Below, piece after piece: positions 45,473 to 54,760 of a stretch of DNA of 64,000 nt (its first letter is position 1; each line of letters opens with the position of its first letter). The stretch is from positions 124,001 to 188,000 of the forward strand of contig CAVZOJ010000013.1 in NCBI GenBank assembly GCA_963776845.1. The letters are read 5' to 3'. The position numbers and the translations under genes were made by a program. Source of the DNA: Roseitranquillus sp963776845. Its GTDB lineage: Bacteria > Pseudomonadota > Alphaproteobacteria > Rhodobacterales > Rhodobacteraceae. Below the pieces are notes generated by a model. It saw nothing but the letters and a program-made list of their open reading frames with translations, ran no database searches and was not told where the DNA came from.

Positions 45473-46975
45473 ATGGCGACGCGGGACGAGCTGCTGGACG
45501 CCGTCATGGGGCGGTACGCTGAAGCACGGCGCGGCGAGAAGGGGCGCATCCTGACGGAGTTTGCGGAGGTGACGGGCTGTCATCGCAAGCACGCGGCGCG
45601 TCTCCTGCGTGGCGGGCACAAGAGCGAACGATCACGGCCGCGGCCGGAGCGCCGACGCTACGATGATGCGGTTCGCGAGGCGATGATCGTTCTTTGGGAA
45701 GCCTCGGACCGGATCTGCGGCAAGCGGCTCAAGCCGCTCGTCCCGATGCTGATTGCCGCGATGGAGCGCCACGGACATCTGGCGCTGGACGCGGAGGTGC
45801 GGCGGCGTCTGGAGACGGTCAGCGCCGCGACGATCGACCGGATACTTGGTCCGGTGCGCAAGCAGGCGGCTGGCGGCGGCGGTCGTCGCACGGCGCCGTC
45901 GTCCGCCATCCGGCGCGCCGTGCCGATCAGGACCTACGCCGACTGGGATGACCCGTCTCCCGGCTTCGTCGAGGCCGACCTGGTGTCCCACAGCGGCCCG
46001 ATGACGAGCGGGAGCTTCGCGCAGACGCTGGTGCTGACGGACATCGCGAGCGGCTGGACGGAGTGCGCGCCACTTCTGTTCCGGGAGCAGCAGCTGCTGA
46101 CCGAAGTGCTGACGGTGCTGCGCGACGTGATGCCGTTCCCGGTTCTCGGGCTCGACACCGGCAACGATACGGTCTTCATCAACGAGACGGTGAAGTCCTG
46201 GTGCGACGCGTCAGGCGTGGAGTTCACCCGCGCCCGGCCCTATCGCAAGAACGATCAGGCCCATATCGAGCAGAAGAACCGCGCCGTGGTGCGACGCATG
46301 GTCGGATACCGACGCTTCGAAGGTCTGGAGGCAACCAAAACGCTTGTCCGTCTCTACAAGCCCATGCGCCTGTTCGTGAACTACTTCCAACCGTCCTTCC
46401 GGCTCGCCGAGACGCGGCGGGACGGTGCGTCGATCCGCAAGCGGTACCATGCGCCACTGACGCCGCACCAGCGCCTCGTCGCCGATCCGCGAACGCCGCA
46501 ATCGGTGAAGGACGCGCTGGACGCAGAGCATGTGGTGCTCGACCCTGTACGCCTCCTCAGGGACATCCGCCCGGCGCAGCAGGACTTGATCGAGATCGCC
46601 GACAAAGCGCCCACTACGACCGATGCACCACCTCTGACCGCGTTCCTCGACGGCCTCCGGGTTGCGTGGAACACCTCGGAGGATGTCCGGCCGACGGCGC
46701 GGTCGAAACCGTCAAAGCCGCGCTACCGCACCGTGCCGGACCCATTGGGCGCCGTGACCGACGTTCTGAAGGCGTGGTTCGACCTCGATCCCGGCGTGAC
46801 CGGCAGGCAACTTCTGGACCGCCTACAGGTCACGCACCCCGGCGACTACCCGAACAGCGTGATCCGGACGGTCCAGCGAGAACGCGCGAAGTCTCTGGTG
46901 TTGGCCGCGAGCGATGCCGGTGGAGCAAGCGGGGGGCTCAACCCGAACACCGCCATTGGCAGCGTGGACACGTAG
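45473..46975 (+). CDS. integrase-core transposase (IS481/ISNCY type)
   Basis: This 500-residue transposase has an N-terminal helix-turn-helix region (RDELLDAVMGRYAEARRGEKGRILTEFAEVTGCHRKHAARLLRGG). It is followed by an rve DDE core: FVEADLVSHSG (first Asp), LGLDTGNDTVFINETVKSWC (second Asp), and RPYRKNDQAHIEQKNRAVVRR (Glu). The C-terminal part (YRTVPDPLGAVTDVLKAWFDLDPGVTGRQLLDRLQ) is typical of the group. ATG 45473 is the best start, with GAGGCAGGTGAGC before it; a GTG at 45452 is less likely. All three catalytic residues are present and no frameshift is seen, so it may still be active. Confidence 0.85.
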   Translation: MATRDELLDAVMGRYAEARRGEKGRILTEFAEVTGCHRKHAARLLRGGHKSERSRPRPERRRYDDAVREAMIVLWEASDRICGKRLKPLVPMLIAAMERHGHLALDAEVRRRLETVSAATIDRILGPVRKQAAGGGGRRTAPSSAIRRAVPIRTYADWDDPSPGFVEADLVSHSGPMTSGSFAQTLVLTDIASGWTECAPLLFREQQLLTEVLTVLRDVMPFPVLGLDTGNDTVFINETVKSWCDASGVEFTRARPYRKNDQAHIEQKNRAVVRRMVGYRRFEGLEATKTLVRLYKPMRLFVNYFQPSFRLAETRRDGASIRKRYHAPLTPHQRLVADPRTPQSVKDALDAEHVVLDPVRLLRDIRPAQQDLIEIADKAPTTTDAPPLTAFLDGLRVAWNTSEDVRPTARSKPSKPRYRTVPDPLGAVTDVLKAWFDLDPGVTGRQLLDRLQVTHPGDYPNSVIRTVQRERAKSLVLAASDAGGASGGLNPNTAIGSVDT

Positions 46976-47207
46976 CCACTCGGCGACGATGCCGATGAGA
47001 CGACAAGCTCCTCCTCGGGAACATTCGGCGATGAGGCAATACGGGCGGACATCAAGGTTGACGCCCTACACAGGACGGTGGTTGGACCTACAACACCTCG
47101 CGCGGCCGAAAGCCAGAGGCAGAACGGCGTGTTCGTCCTGTGTCTGCCATCCGCTCAGAAATCCGAGCCTCCGCCTGCCTTGCCGGCTCCCCTGCCTCGA
47201 CATCCGT

Positions 47208-48245
47208 TCACGGCCGCCGGCCCAGCGTATCGGCCATCTCCGCGTCTCGCTCTCCCATCGGCCTGACCCGCCCGCGCGTCGTGTCGCGCCGCGATTGATG
47301 CTCCATCTCGGCGTTCAGTAGCGCGCCCAGCAGCACGACGAACGCCGTCAGCCATATGTAGAGAAGCAGGATCACGACCCCCGCGAGCGCGCCATAGGTG
47401 AGCTGATAACTGCCGAAATTGCGCACGAAGATGGAGAAGAGGAACGATCCTCCCAGCCACAGCGCCGTCGCGACCACCGCGCCCGGCGTGACCCAGCTCC
47501 ATCTCGGCGGTCGTCGCGCAGGCGCATAGCGGTAGAGGAGCCCCAGCGCCGCCATCGACAAGAGCGCCAGCACCGGCCAGCGGCCGACGGTGACGATTGC
47601 GTCGGTCCAGCCGGCAAGCCCCAGCGCCTCCGCCGCCGGCGGCACCGCAACGGCGAGCGCCAGCGAGGCAAGAGCGATCGCCGTCAGCGCCGCTGTCAGC
47701 CACAGGGAGACGACGTTGCGCACGATGAGGTTGCGTGTCTCGGCCTCGGCATGGGCCATGTTGATGCCGCTGACGAGGTTGTCGATCCCGCGCGAGGCCC
47801 AGAACAACGAGAAGGCGAGGCTGAAGAGCGCCGTCGCCGTCGCCCGGCCGGGCGCCTGTCCGGCTAGCGCGACCGCCTGGTCCCGTACCACGGCGAGAGG
47901 CTCCGCGGGAGCCAGTCCCTCCAGTGCGTCGAGCTGGCGGATGACGAGCTCGGGCTCGAAGAAGAGCCCGGCGAGCGATGCCAGCGTCGCGATAGCCGGG
48001 AAGAGCGCCAGCATGCCGAAAAACGCAACTCCCGCTGCCACCAGCGGAACGAGGTCCCGGCCGACCCGCCGGCCCGCACGCATTCCGATGTCGCGCCAAC
48101 CGGCCGGCCGGATTCTGATGCGGCCGCCACGCCTCGCGTCCACGACCGATCTCGCGCTTCGCTTCTGCGGTCGGCGCCGGCGCGGCCGGATGCTCGTCTT
48201 CGGGGTGCGGTTCGGCCCCTTCACCGGGGCCGGGTCCTTCGCCAC
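47208..48245 (-). CDS. YihY/BrkB family inner-membrane protein
   Basis: The protein has 345 residues. A basic N-terminal tail (about 1-50) precedes six hydrophobic spans, with the family motifs LVPLVAAGVAFFGMLALFPAIATLASLAGLF, SLFWASRGIDNLVSGINMAH, and RWSWVTPGAVVATALWLGGSFLFSIFVRNFGSYQLTYGALAGVVILLLYIWLTAFVVLLGALLNAEME. The last stretch is the conserved YGS/ALA..LLW..YL.....L.GA..N.E region. Once called RNase BN, the family's true role is unknown; some members are linked to serum resistance or transport. Start is GTG 48245. It faces the IS element on its 3' side. Confidence 0.88.
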   Translation of the reverse strand: MAKDPAPVKGPNRTPKTSIRPRRRRPQKRSARSVVDARRGGRIRIRPAGWRDIGMRAGRRVGRDLVPLVAAGVAFFGMLALFPAIATLASLAGLFFEPELVIRQLDALEGLAPAEPLAVVRDQAVALAGQAPGRATATALFSLAFSLFWASRGIDNLVSGINMAHAEAETRNLIVRNVVSLWLTAALTAIALASLALAVAVPPAAEALGLAGWTDAIVTVGRWPVLALLSMAALGLLYRYAPARRPPRWSWVTPGAVVATALWLGGSFLFSIFVRNFGSYQLTYGALAGVVILLLYIWLTAFVVLLGALLNAEMEHQSRRDTTRGRVRPMGERDAEMADTLGRRP

Positions 48246-48462
48246 TTCGGTCCTGCATGTCTCTCAAGTCCGTCTATGGGAGGCCGTCAGTGGGCGGCCC
48301 GTCGTGGCAGAACGCGAGATGACGAAGGCCGATCCAATCAAGTTCACCCCGCGCCGCCGGTCCCGGCGATCCACGCCGCGCCCGTCGGAAGTCGGGGTGT
48401 CCTTGCACTCACGGCTGTCGACTGGCGCGAGGTGCCGCCAGGCGTCGCCCGGCGGCACCAGC

Positions 48463-51400
48463 CTAGCGGCAGGCCTCGAGTATTCGCGGCAGGTCGCGCC
48501 GCAGGATCTCGCGCGAAACCGCGTGCAGGTTCGTCTCAGTCACGCCCCGGTCGTCGCGCGTGCTCTGGTTGCCGACGAGGCCGATCGCCGGCGTGCGCGT
48601 GCCAGGTCGGAACGAGACAATCTTGACGACCCCGTGTCCATCCGGCGGATCCAGCCGCCCGATCTCGATCTGCCGAATGCCGTTCGGCGGAATACGGCCG
48701 CGGTCGCAGCGGACCGGCTGGCCATCCTCGGTGAAGAGCGAAACCACGAACTCTAGGCCGTCGGCGGTGGGGTTGATGACATGCACGAGGTTCTTGATCT
48801 CGGCGCGCATATCGTATCTGCCGACGAGGTAGGCCGACGCGCTGCCCTCGCAGTTCCGGCATTGCGTGCCGCCGCCGGGGTCGACAGGATCGGGCTCGAG
48901 CTGGGCAAGCGTCACGTAGCGCTCGGCGAGCCGCGGCGCGAGCTCGCCGCGCTCGTTGTGACCGACGGAACGGAATAGCAGCTTGTAGACGCCGGGAACC
49001 GCCGTTTGCGCATAGCTGCCGCCCCAGACGGCGTCCGAAGCGTCACCGTCGCCGTGCGCGCCGTCGTCGGCGAGGTCGACGACATGCACGGCTCCGTCAG
49101 GCCGGGTGACCGTGACCGTCACCGAGCCGTCGGGCGCCGGCCAGCCGCGATCGGTCAGCGCCGCCCTGATGTCGAGCGTCGCGCCAGAAAGGTACTCACT
49201 CGCCGCAAGCTCTACCTCGAGGTGGTAGTCCGAGGCGACCGCACCGGCAAAGCCGATGGGGACCTGTCCCTGCATCGGATGCATGAAGCCCCCGTAGCCA
49301 AAGCGGGACTCTGCCGCGAGGTTGCGCCCGACAACCTCCGTCCAGGTGCCGCGCGGCACCAGCGTCAGCGTCCAGTCGCCGACATAGGTCTCGGCCTGCG
49401 ACGGGTCTGGAAAGACGATGCGGAAGATGCGGTAGGTGTTGCGCGTCTGCTCGTGGATCGGGATGCCGCCGACCGTCGAACCGGCGACGAGCACGCTGCC
49501 GTCCGGCGCCACGAATTCCAGCGCGTAGAGCTGCCGCATCATCGGGTCGTCGAGTACGAGGAACGTGGCGCTTCGGTCCGACGAGATCACCCGCGCCCGG
49601 TCGACCACCACAGGGTCGGCGCTGGCGAGGTTGACGATGTGGGTCGGGTCGGTGACCAGATCCATGCCGGTCGCGCTCGAGAAGATCTTGAAGTAGAACG
49701 TCTCAAGGTCGAAAAGCGACGTGTCGCTGAGCGTGCTGACAACCTGGTGATACCCCTCCGTCCCCATGTTGGTGATGCTCTGCAGCTTCGCAGGCTCGAC
49801 GTCGAAGCCGAGGCCGACGCTGTATGTCTGGATGTGCGGATCGTTGGCCTGCAGGTCGTCCACCGCCTCGGAGATGAACGGAGCGACGTTCTCGATGCCG
49901 TCGGTCAGAACGATCATGACCTTGCCGCGATCGGGATCGGGCCCGCCGAGTTCGCCGGCTCCGGTCAGCATCGCGCCGCCGATCCCGGTGGTGCCGTCGG
50001 GCCTCAGCCGGTTCAGGTCGCCGATCGCGGCGTCGCTCAACTCGTCATTGCGGATGTCGTCCTGCACCGTCTCGGTGATTTGCGTCATCGACATGTAGAC
50101 GCTGTTGGCGTCGTTGTACCTGACGAAGCCGAGGCCGTCGGCGGCCGTGACGAGCCCGCCTGCCGGACGCAGAAGGTCGGTGTACAGCATGACCGCGTCC
50201 CGCATCGCCTCGATCTTGGTGCGGTCGCCGGCGAGGTCGCTCATGCTGCCGCTACGGTCGAGCACCAGCAGGCTGTCGATCGGCGTCGGTGAATCGCCGC
50301 TCCCGACCAGCGTGATCAGCGTCGCCGGCGCCGAGCTGTCGTTGCTCGTCACCTCGAGCTCGATCGAATGGCTGCCGAGAGACTGCGGCTCGTAGGTCTG
50401 GCGCAGGACCAGCGGCGGTTCGCCGGGCGCGAGGGTCACGCTCGGCGACTCGGTGATCTCGGACCAATGCGCAAGGTCGGGATCGCCCGGCGTCGCCAGG
50501 TCGACCGAGACCGTCAGGCTGGCGTTGCCGTCGTTGTGCAGCACGAGCGCCTTGGCAAACGCAAAGCCCAGCTCGACCTCGCCGTAGTTTAGGACCTCGT
50601 TCTCGATCCTCAGGAGAGGCGCGGCGATGCTGTCGCAGAGGTCCAGCATCGCCTCGACATGCGCCGACGTCGCAGCGCTTCCGGCCGAGCCCGGCGGCAT
50701 GGTCGGCTGGGAAGTCGTCGCGACGGCACCCACGGCCTTCGGCAGGATCGTCCCGCAATAGCCCGATATGTCCTGCGACAGTTGCGGAAACCGTCCGCCG
50801 GTGCCGCCCTGCTGGTGGCACGAGGTGCACTGTCCGACGCCCGGTATCGCGTCGACCAACGCCGAGGGGCCGGCATTCTGTGGCCAGTCCGGGTGGACCA
50901 GCGGGTCGGCCCAGACGTCGGCGAAGAAATCGAAGTCGCCGAGCGCAGGCAGGCCAAGCGCCGTTCCGGGATGGATGATGAACGGATTCTCGCCGGCATG
51001 GCAGGCCGTGCAGGTGCCGCCGGTCCCCTGGTCGAGTTCGGCGCCGCCCGCGAACTCGCTCAGCGGCACGTCCTCGTTGGCGCCGATGACGAAGCCCATG
51101 TCGTTGCTCTGGTTGTCCCAGAAGCAGACCTTCCCGGTCTGGTCGCCCTGACAGATGATGCCGAGAAGCGAGATGTCCCCCGCACCATTGTTCATGAACC
51201 GCGGCAGCGCGATGCAGCCGCCCGGCGGACTGGTGCTCTGGAACTTGAACGGACGCGCCTCGGACGCCTGCGAGATGAACTCCTCGGCGTCGCTCAGGCT
51301 GCCCGTGGCGATCCACGCCGAGCTGCCCCAGTCAGGCGGGATCGGCACGCCGTTGGCGGCGCATTCGGCGATGTAGGCGGGCCCCTCGGCCACCGTCGAG

Positions 51401-51897
51401 GATGCGACCGCGATACCCGGCTCCAGGCGCACCTCGTCGAAGATCGCGCGCAGGCCGGCGGGCACCTCGTCGCGGTCCATTCCCTCGACCGCGCCCGTCT
51501 CGAGAAGGTACCGGATGATGTCGACATGAGTGTCGATCGCATCATCGCCGCGTTGCCGCGCGGCGATGAAGGCCACGTCCTCGGCCTGCGCGATCAGGGC
51601 GAGCCGTCGACCTGCCGGCGTGGCATCGCCGGGAAGCGCCCGCTCCATCCGCTCGCGCAGTTCAGTGACCTCGCGCCGCGTCTCGGCGTCGACGCGCTCG
51701 AGCAGTGCGTCGCGGTAGAAATTCAACGTCTCGGCAAGGAACTCGGGCGTGGCATCGATGGCCCTACCCTGTGGGTCGAAGAGCGTCCCGTGGCCGGTCA
51801 GGCCGATAGGGTCCTCGAACTGCTGCGCGCTGGCCGGGGCGGTCATGGCGAGGGCCAATCCCGTCAAGCACGCGCCTACGGTGGAGCGAAAAGGCAT
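48463..51897 (-). CDS. secreted diheme-like / von Willebrand A fusion protein
   Basis: The protein has 1144 residues. A signal peptide (1-24, ending ASAQQ) leads to an unassigned domain. Two c-type heme motifs follow, CTACHAGENPF (about 295) and CTSCHQQGG (about 355), in a region with several other cysteines. An Ig-like ASPM/HYDIN-type repeat comes next (about 445-535, LNYGEVELGFAFAKALVLHNDGNASLTV). A VWA domain with MIDAS DRSGSMS (about 545) and VMIVLTDGIEN lies at about 540-720. Beta-rich domains follow, including a choice-of-anchor or BACON-like segment and a CRNCEG motif near 1040. CxxCH implies heme attachment in the periplasm, and MIDAS implies metal-dependent adhesion or complex assembly. 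ATG 51897 follows GGAGGTGA. Function is unknown; an electron-transfer or redox-sensing surface protein is plausible. Confidence 0.82.
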   Translation of the reverse strand: MPFRSTVGACLTGLALAMTAPASAQQFEDPIGLTGHGTLFDPQGRAIDATPEFLAETLNFYRDALLERVDAETRREVTELRERMERALPGDATPAGRRLALIAQAEDVAFIAARQRGDDAIDTHVDIIRYLLETGAVEGMDRDEVPAGLRAIFDEVRLEPGIAVASSTVAEGPAYIAECAANGVPIPPDWGSSAWIATGSLSDAEEFISQASEARPFKFQSTSPPGGCIALPRFMNNGAGDISLLGIICQGDQTGKVCFWDNQSNDMGFVIGANEDVPLSEFAGGAELDQGTGGTCTACHAGENPFIIHPGTALGLPALGDFDFFADVWADPLVHPDWPQNAGPSALVDAIPGVGQCTSCHQQGGTGGRFPQLSQDISGYCGTILPKAVGAVATTSQPTMPPGSAGSAATSAHVEAMLDLCDSIAAPLLRIENEVLNYGEVELGFAFAKALVLHNDGNASLTVSVDLATPGDPDLAHWSEITESPSVTLAPGEPPLVLRQTYEPQSLGSHSIELEVTSNDSSAPATLITLVGSGDSPTPIDSLLVLDRSGSMSDLAGDRTKIEAMRDAVMLYTDLLRPAGGLVTAADGLGFVRYNDANSVYMSMTQITETVQDDIRNDELSDAAIGDLNRLRPDGTTGIGGAMLTGAGELGGPDPDRGKVMIVLTDGIENVAPFISEAVDDLQANDPHIQTYSVGLGFDVEPAKLQSITNMGTEGYHQVVSTLSDTSLFDLETFYFKIFSSATGMDLVTDPTHIVNLASADPVVVDRARVISSDRSATFLVLDDPMMRQLYALEFVAPDGSVLVAGSTVGGIPIHEQTRNTYRIFRIVFPDPSQAETYVGDWTLTLVPRGTWTEVVGRNLAAESRFGYGGFMHPMQGQVPIGFAGAVASDYHLEVELAASEYLSGATLDIRAALTDRGWPAPDGSVTVTVTRPDGAVHVVDLADDGAHGDGDASDAVWGGSYAQTAVPGVYKLLFRSVGHNERGELAPRLAERYVTLAQLEPDPVDPGGGTQCRNCEGSASAYLVGRYDMRAEIKNLVHVINPTADGLEFVVSLFTEDGQPVRCDRGRIPPNGIRQIEIGRLDPPDGHGVVKIVSFRPGTRTPAIGLVGNQSTRDDRGVTETNLHAVSREILRRDLPRILEACR

Positions 51898-51951
51898 GGC
51901 TCACCTCCAGAGGCGATAAAAAAAAGGTCAAAAAGTGACTTCTACAATCGC

Positions 51952-51978
51952 ATTATCGTACCACGAAAAGTGCGTCAG
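51952..51978 (-). promoter_or_regulatory. possible promoter of the diheme/VWA gene
   Basis: On the minus strand CTGACG (51978-51973) and GATAAT (51957-51952) are separated by 15 bases, shorter than ideal. They sit in a locally A/T-rich stretch about 55 bases before the start codon. A run of eight T lies in the leader. This is weak evidence, given mainly because the composition differs sharply from the surroundings. Confidence 0.3.
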
Positions 51979-52138
51979 CGGAACGGTGGATGTCGCCACG
52001 CCGAGATGCCAGAGCGTCCGTTTCCCGATTGGGCTCTTCGCCGATTGTCCTACCTAGAACCGCCTCGCCTGCGCTCCGATCGATTTTCGACACATTGAAG
52101 TTCGACGAAGCGTGGCATACGCCAAGAGGGCGACGCTC

Positions 52139-52382
52139 ATGACCCAGCTCCGAGCCAAGAGAAGTCCCGCTCTTCCGGAACAATCGAAATCAGGCCGTTC
52201 GCATCCCTGTGGAGTTCGAGCTTCCGGGCGATCGGGCGCGTCTCCATCGCGAAGGCGATCGCATGGTCATCGAGCCGGTCCGCAAGGCCGGGCTGCTGGG
52301 CCTTCTCGCGAGCTGGACCCCGCTCGAGGAGACGCTACCGGAGATCGACGATCCGGAAGTCGAGCCGGAAGACGTTGTTTGA
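52139..52382 (+). pseudogene. VapB-type antitoxin, frameshifted
   Basis: The start reads MTQLRAK, then after a one-base phase change LFRNNRNQAVRIPVEFELPGD. This is the AbrB/MazE-like swapped-hairpin DNA-binding core of VapB antitoxins (usually LFxNGxSQAVRLPxEF). The toxin-neutralising tail ends PEIDDPEVEPEDVV. The tail overlaps the following toxin start codon (TTG at 52379), the standard vapBC arrangement. Because the DNA-binding part and the start codon are in different phases, an intact antitoxin is not encoded. Confidence 0.72.
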
Positions 52383-52772
52383 CGGCCTACCTTCTCGACA
52401 CCGACATCCTGAGCGACCTCGTTCGGAACCCGTCGGGGCAGGTCATGCGTCGCATCGATGCGGTCGGCGAGGACGCGGTCTTCACCAGCGTCATCGCCGC
52501 CGCCGAGCTGCGATACGGCGCCGCGAAAAAGGGGCCCGGACGCTGACACACCGGATCGCGGCGCTCCTGTCGGAAATCCGCGCCGTTGCCCTCGATGCGC
52601 CGACGGACAGGCGCTACGGCACCGTCAGGACGGACTCGGAAGCGAAGGGGCTTACCATCTCCTGATCGCGGCGCACGGCTTGGCTCTCGGCGCGACGACC
52701 GTCACAGCCAACGTCAGGGAATTCCAGCGGGTCGATGGCCTGGCGGTGGAGAACTGGCTCAGCGAAGCTTGA
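52379..52772 (+). pseudogene. VapC-type PIN-domain toxin, multiply broken
   Basis: From TTG 52379 the frame gives TAYLLDTDILSDLVRNPSGQVMRRI ... TSVIAAAELRYGAAKKG, with the first PIN Asp and the Glu. A one-base loss near 52543 moves to TLTHRIAALLSEIRAVALDAPTDRRYGTVR. A further loss near 52652 leads to YHLLIAAHGLALGATTVTANVREFQRVDGLAVENWL. The usual Asp before LLIAAH is His here, and several residues appear deleted at that point. PIN toxins are Mg-dependent tRNA/mRNA nucleases; this one is almost surely inactive, consistent with the broken antitoxin. Confidence 0.78.
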
Positions 52773-52857
52773 ATGGCCCCGTGAAAACGCTGGAGAAGCA
52801 TTGCGCGCCCGACGCAGGACCCATCTTGACCGTCGCCGCGAGGCTTTCGGCCGGTCT

Positions 52858-54579
52858 TCACGAAATCTGCCGCTTTGGCGTGACAGCCTCATTGGGCGCG
52901 GCCAGCGCGTCGTCGACCGTGGCGGCGTAGCGCACCAGCGGTTTCTTCAGGCCATGGGTGATGAAGACGCGCCGGACCGTCCGGCTCGCGCCGGTTAGCC
53001 ATACCGCCACGCCCTGCTTTCGCGCCTTGCGCGCAAGCCCCTCGATCATGTTGGCGCCCGTCGAGTCGAGAAACGGCACCGCCGAGAAATCGACGATCAG
53101 CACCTTGTGACTGTCCTGGATACGGTCCAGCACGGACCCGATTGAAGCCGCTGCACCGAAGAAGAGCGCGCCGGTGATGCGGTAGATCACGACGTCGGGT
53201 TTCATGACTGCATCTTCGCCGTAGAGCGTCCGGGACCTCGCGGAGTCCGCTTCATCGCGGCTGACGAACGGGAGATGAGCGGCGACCACCGTCGCCCGGC
53301 TCATGCGCTGGATGAAGAGCACCGAGCCAAGGGCGACTCCGACAATAATAGCCTCGGTCAGGTCGCGGAAGATGGTGAGCAAGAGCGTCGCGCCGAGAAC
53401 CGTCGTCTCACCCCAGCCCGACCGGATCAGGATCGCGATCGCGGGCCTGTCGATCATGTTCCACGCCACGACCGCAAGCACCCCGGCCAGGGCTGCCAGT
53501 GGAATGAAGGCGGCGAGGGGCGCGGCGACGAGCATGAAGAGCAGCAAGAAGACGGCGTGCATCATGCCCGCGACGGGGCCGTGAGCGCCGGAGCGGACGT
53601 TCGTCGCCGTGCGCGCGATGGTGCCTGTCACGCAAAAACCCCCGAAGAGCGAGGAGCCGATGTTGGCGGCGCCCTGCGCGACCAGTTCGCAGTTCGAGCG
53701 GTGCCGGCGCCCGGTCATGCCGTCTGCAACGACGGCGGAGAGCAGAGACTCGATGGCGCCGAGCAGCGTGAAGGAGAGGGCGGCCGGCAGGACCTCGACG
53801 ATCCTGTCGAGGGACAGATCGGGCAGGCGCGGCGCCGGCAGGGAGGAGGGGATGCCGCCGAACTTCGTCCCGATCGTCTGTGCCGGCAGGTCGAGCAGCG
53901 CCGCGGTCGCTGCCGCAAGCGTGACGGCGATGAGCAGGCCCGGCCAGTGCGGCCGCCATCGGCGCAGCCCCAGGATGACCGCGACCGTGCCAAGCGACAG
54001 CGCGACGGCGGCGGGCGTGATGCTCGACCGTGCCTCCCAGAGGGCCGGCAGCTTGCGCAGGAGTTCGCCCGGCTCGCTCTCCAGGGTGAGGCCCAGCAAT
54101 TCCCTGATCTGGCTGGCGAAGATGATGACCGCGATCCCAGCGGTGAAGCCGACCGTCACCGGGAACGGAATGAACTTGATGAAGGTGCCGAGCCTCAGGA
54201 ACCCGACGGCCGCGAGCAGGATGCCGGACAGGAAGGTCGCGAGGATCAGTCCGTCGATGCCGTGCTGCGCGACAGTGGCGGCGACGAGAACGATGAAGGC
54301 GCCGGCCGGTCCGCCGATCTGGAAGCGCGAACCGCCAAGCAGCGAAACGATGAAACCGCCCACGATCGCGGTGTAGAGACCCTGCGCCGGCGTCGCGCCC
54401 GAGGCGATCGCGATAGCCATCGACAGCGGCAGCGCGACGATGGCCACGGTCAGTCCGGCAAGGGCGTCGGCGCGCAATTGCGGACCCGCGTATCCTTCCT
54501 GCAGAACCGTGACGAGCTTCGGGGTGTAGAGCTCGACGAAGCTCGGGGAGTCGTCCGGCATCCGGCTAGTCATGTTCAT
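52858..54579 (-). CDS. SulP family anion transporter with STAS domain
   Basis: This membrane protein of about 573 residues has 10-12 spans and the SulP signature at the start (LRADALAGLTVAIVALPLSMAIAIASGATPAQGLYTAIVGGFIVSLLGGSRFQIGGPAGAFIVLVAATV). FIPFPVTVGFTAGIAVIIFASQI and ELVAQGAANIGSSLFGGFCVTGTIARTATNVRSGAHGPVAGM follow. The C-terminal STAS domain (about 440-555) contains VLIVDFSAVPFLDSTGANMIEGL. Members exchange sulfate, bicarbonate or other anions. ATG 54579 is used; ATG 54573 and GTG 54591 are close alternatives. It is monocistronic or loosely linked to the upstream efflux operon. Confidence 0.9.
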   Translation of the reverse strand: MNMTSRMPDDSPSFVELYTPKLVTVLQEGYAGPQLRADALAGLTVAIVALPLSMAIAIASGATPAQGLYTAIVGGFIVSLLGGSRFQIGGPAGAFIVLVAATVAQHGIDGLILATFLSGILLAAVGFLRLGTFIKFIPFPVTVGFTAGIAVIIFASQIRELLGLTLESEPGELLRKLPALWEARSSITPAAVALSLGTVAVILGLRRWRPHWPGLLIAVTLAAATAALLDLPAQTIGTKFGGIPSSLPAPRLPDLSLDRIVEVLPAALSFTLLGAIESLLSAVVADGMTGRRHRSNCELVAQGAANIGSSLFGGFCVTGTIARTATNVRSGAHGPVAGMMHAVFLLLFMLVAAPLAAFIPLAALAGVLAVVAWNMIDRPAIAILIRSGWGETTVLGATLLLTIFRDLTEAIIVGVALGSVLFIQRMSRATVVAAHLPFVSRDEADSARSRTLYGEDAVMKPDVVIYRITGALFFGAAASIGSVLDRIQDSHKVLIVDFSAVPFLDSTGANMIEGLARKARKQGVAVWLTGASRTVRRVFITHGLKKPLVRYAATVDDALAAPNEAVTPKRQIS

Positions 54580-54760
54580 CGGCCACCGCACGTTAGCAGC
54601 ACAGGCGAGGTCCTAGCTACCGACGGCCAAGGCCGCCCGGTCCGGCGAGCTCTGGCCTGCCGTCCATCGCATCGCATCACCGGACCGCGCCACTGCGCTT
54701 TGCCTCCTCGTGTCAGCCACGGGATGCCGCGTCAATCGTCGGAGCAGCTGCCGCCCCGGC

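Larger units (their letters stand above)
45375..47039 (+). mobile_element. IS481/ISNCY-like insertion sequence, probably complete
   Basis: The element carries one integrase-type transposase. Its right end, read on the minus strand from 47039, begins TTGCCTCATCGCCGAAT followed by GTTCCCGA. The plus strand at 45375 reads TTGCCTCGCCTGAATT followed by GTTCCTGA, an imperfect inverted repeat of about 24 bases, giving a 1665-base element. A second TTGCCTCA-beginning copy lies at 45410. Flanking bases do not show an obvious target duplication. This is the only IS in the window that appears complete. Confidence 0.65.
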
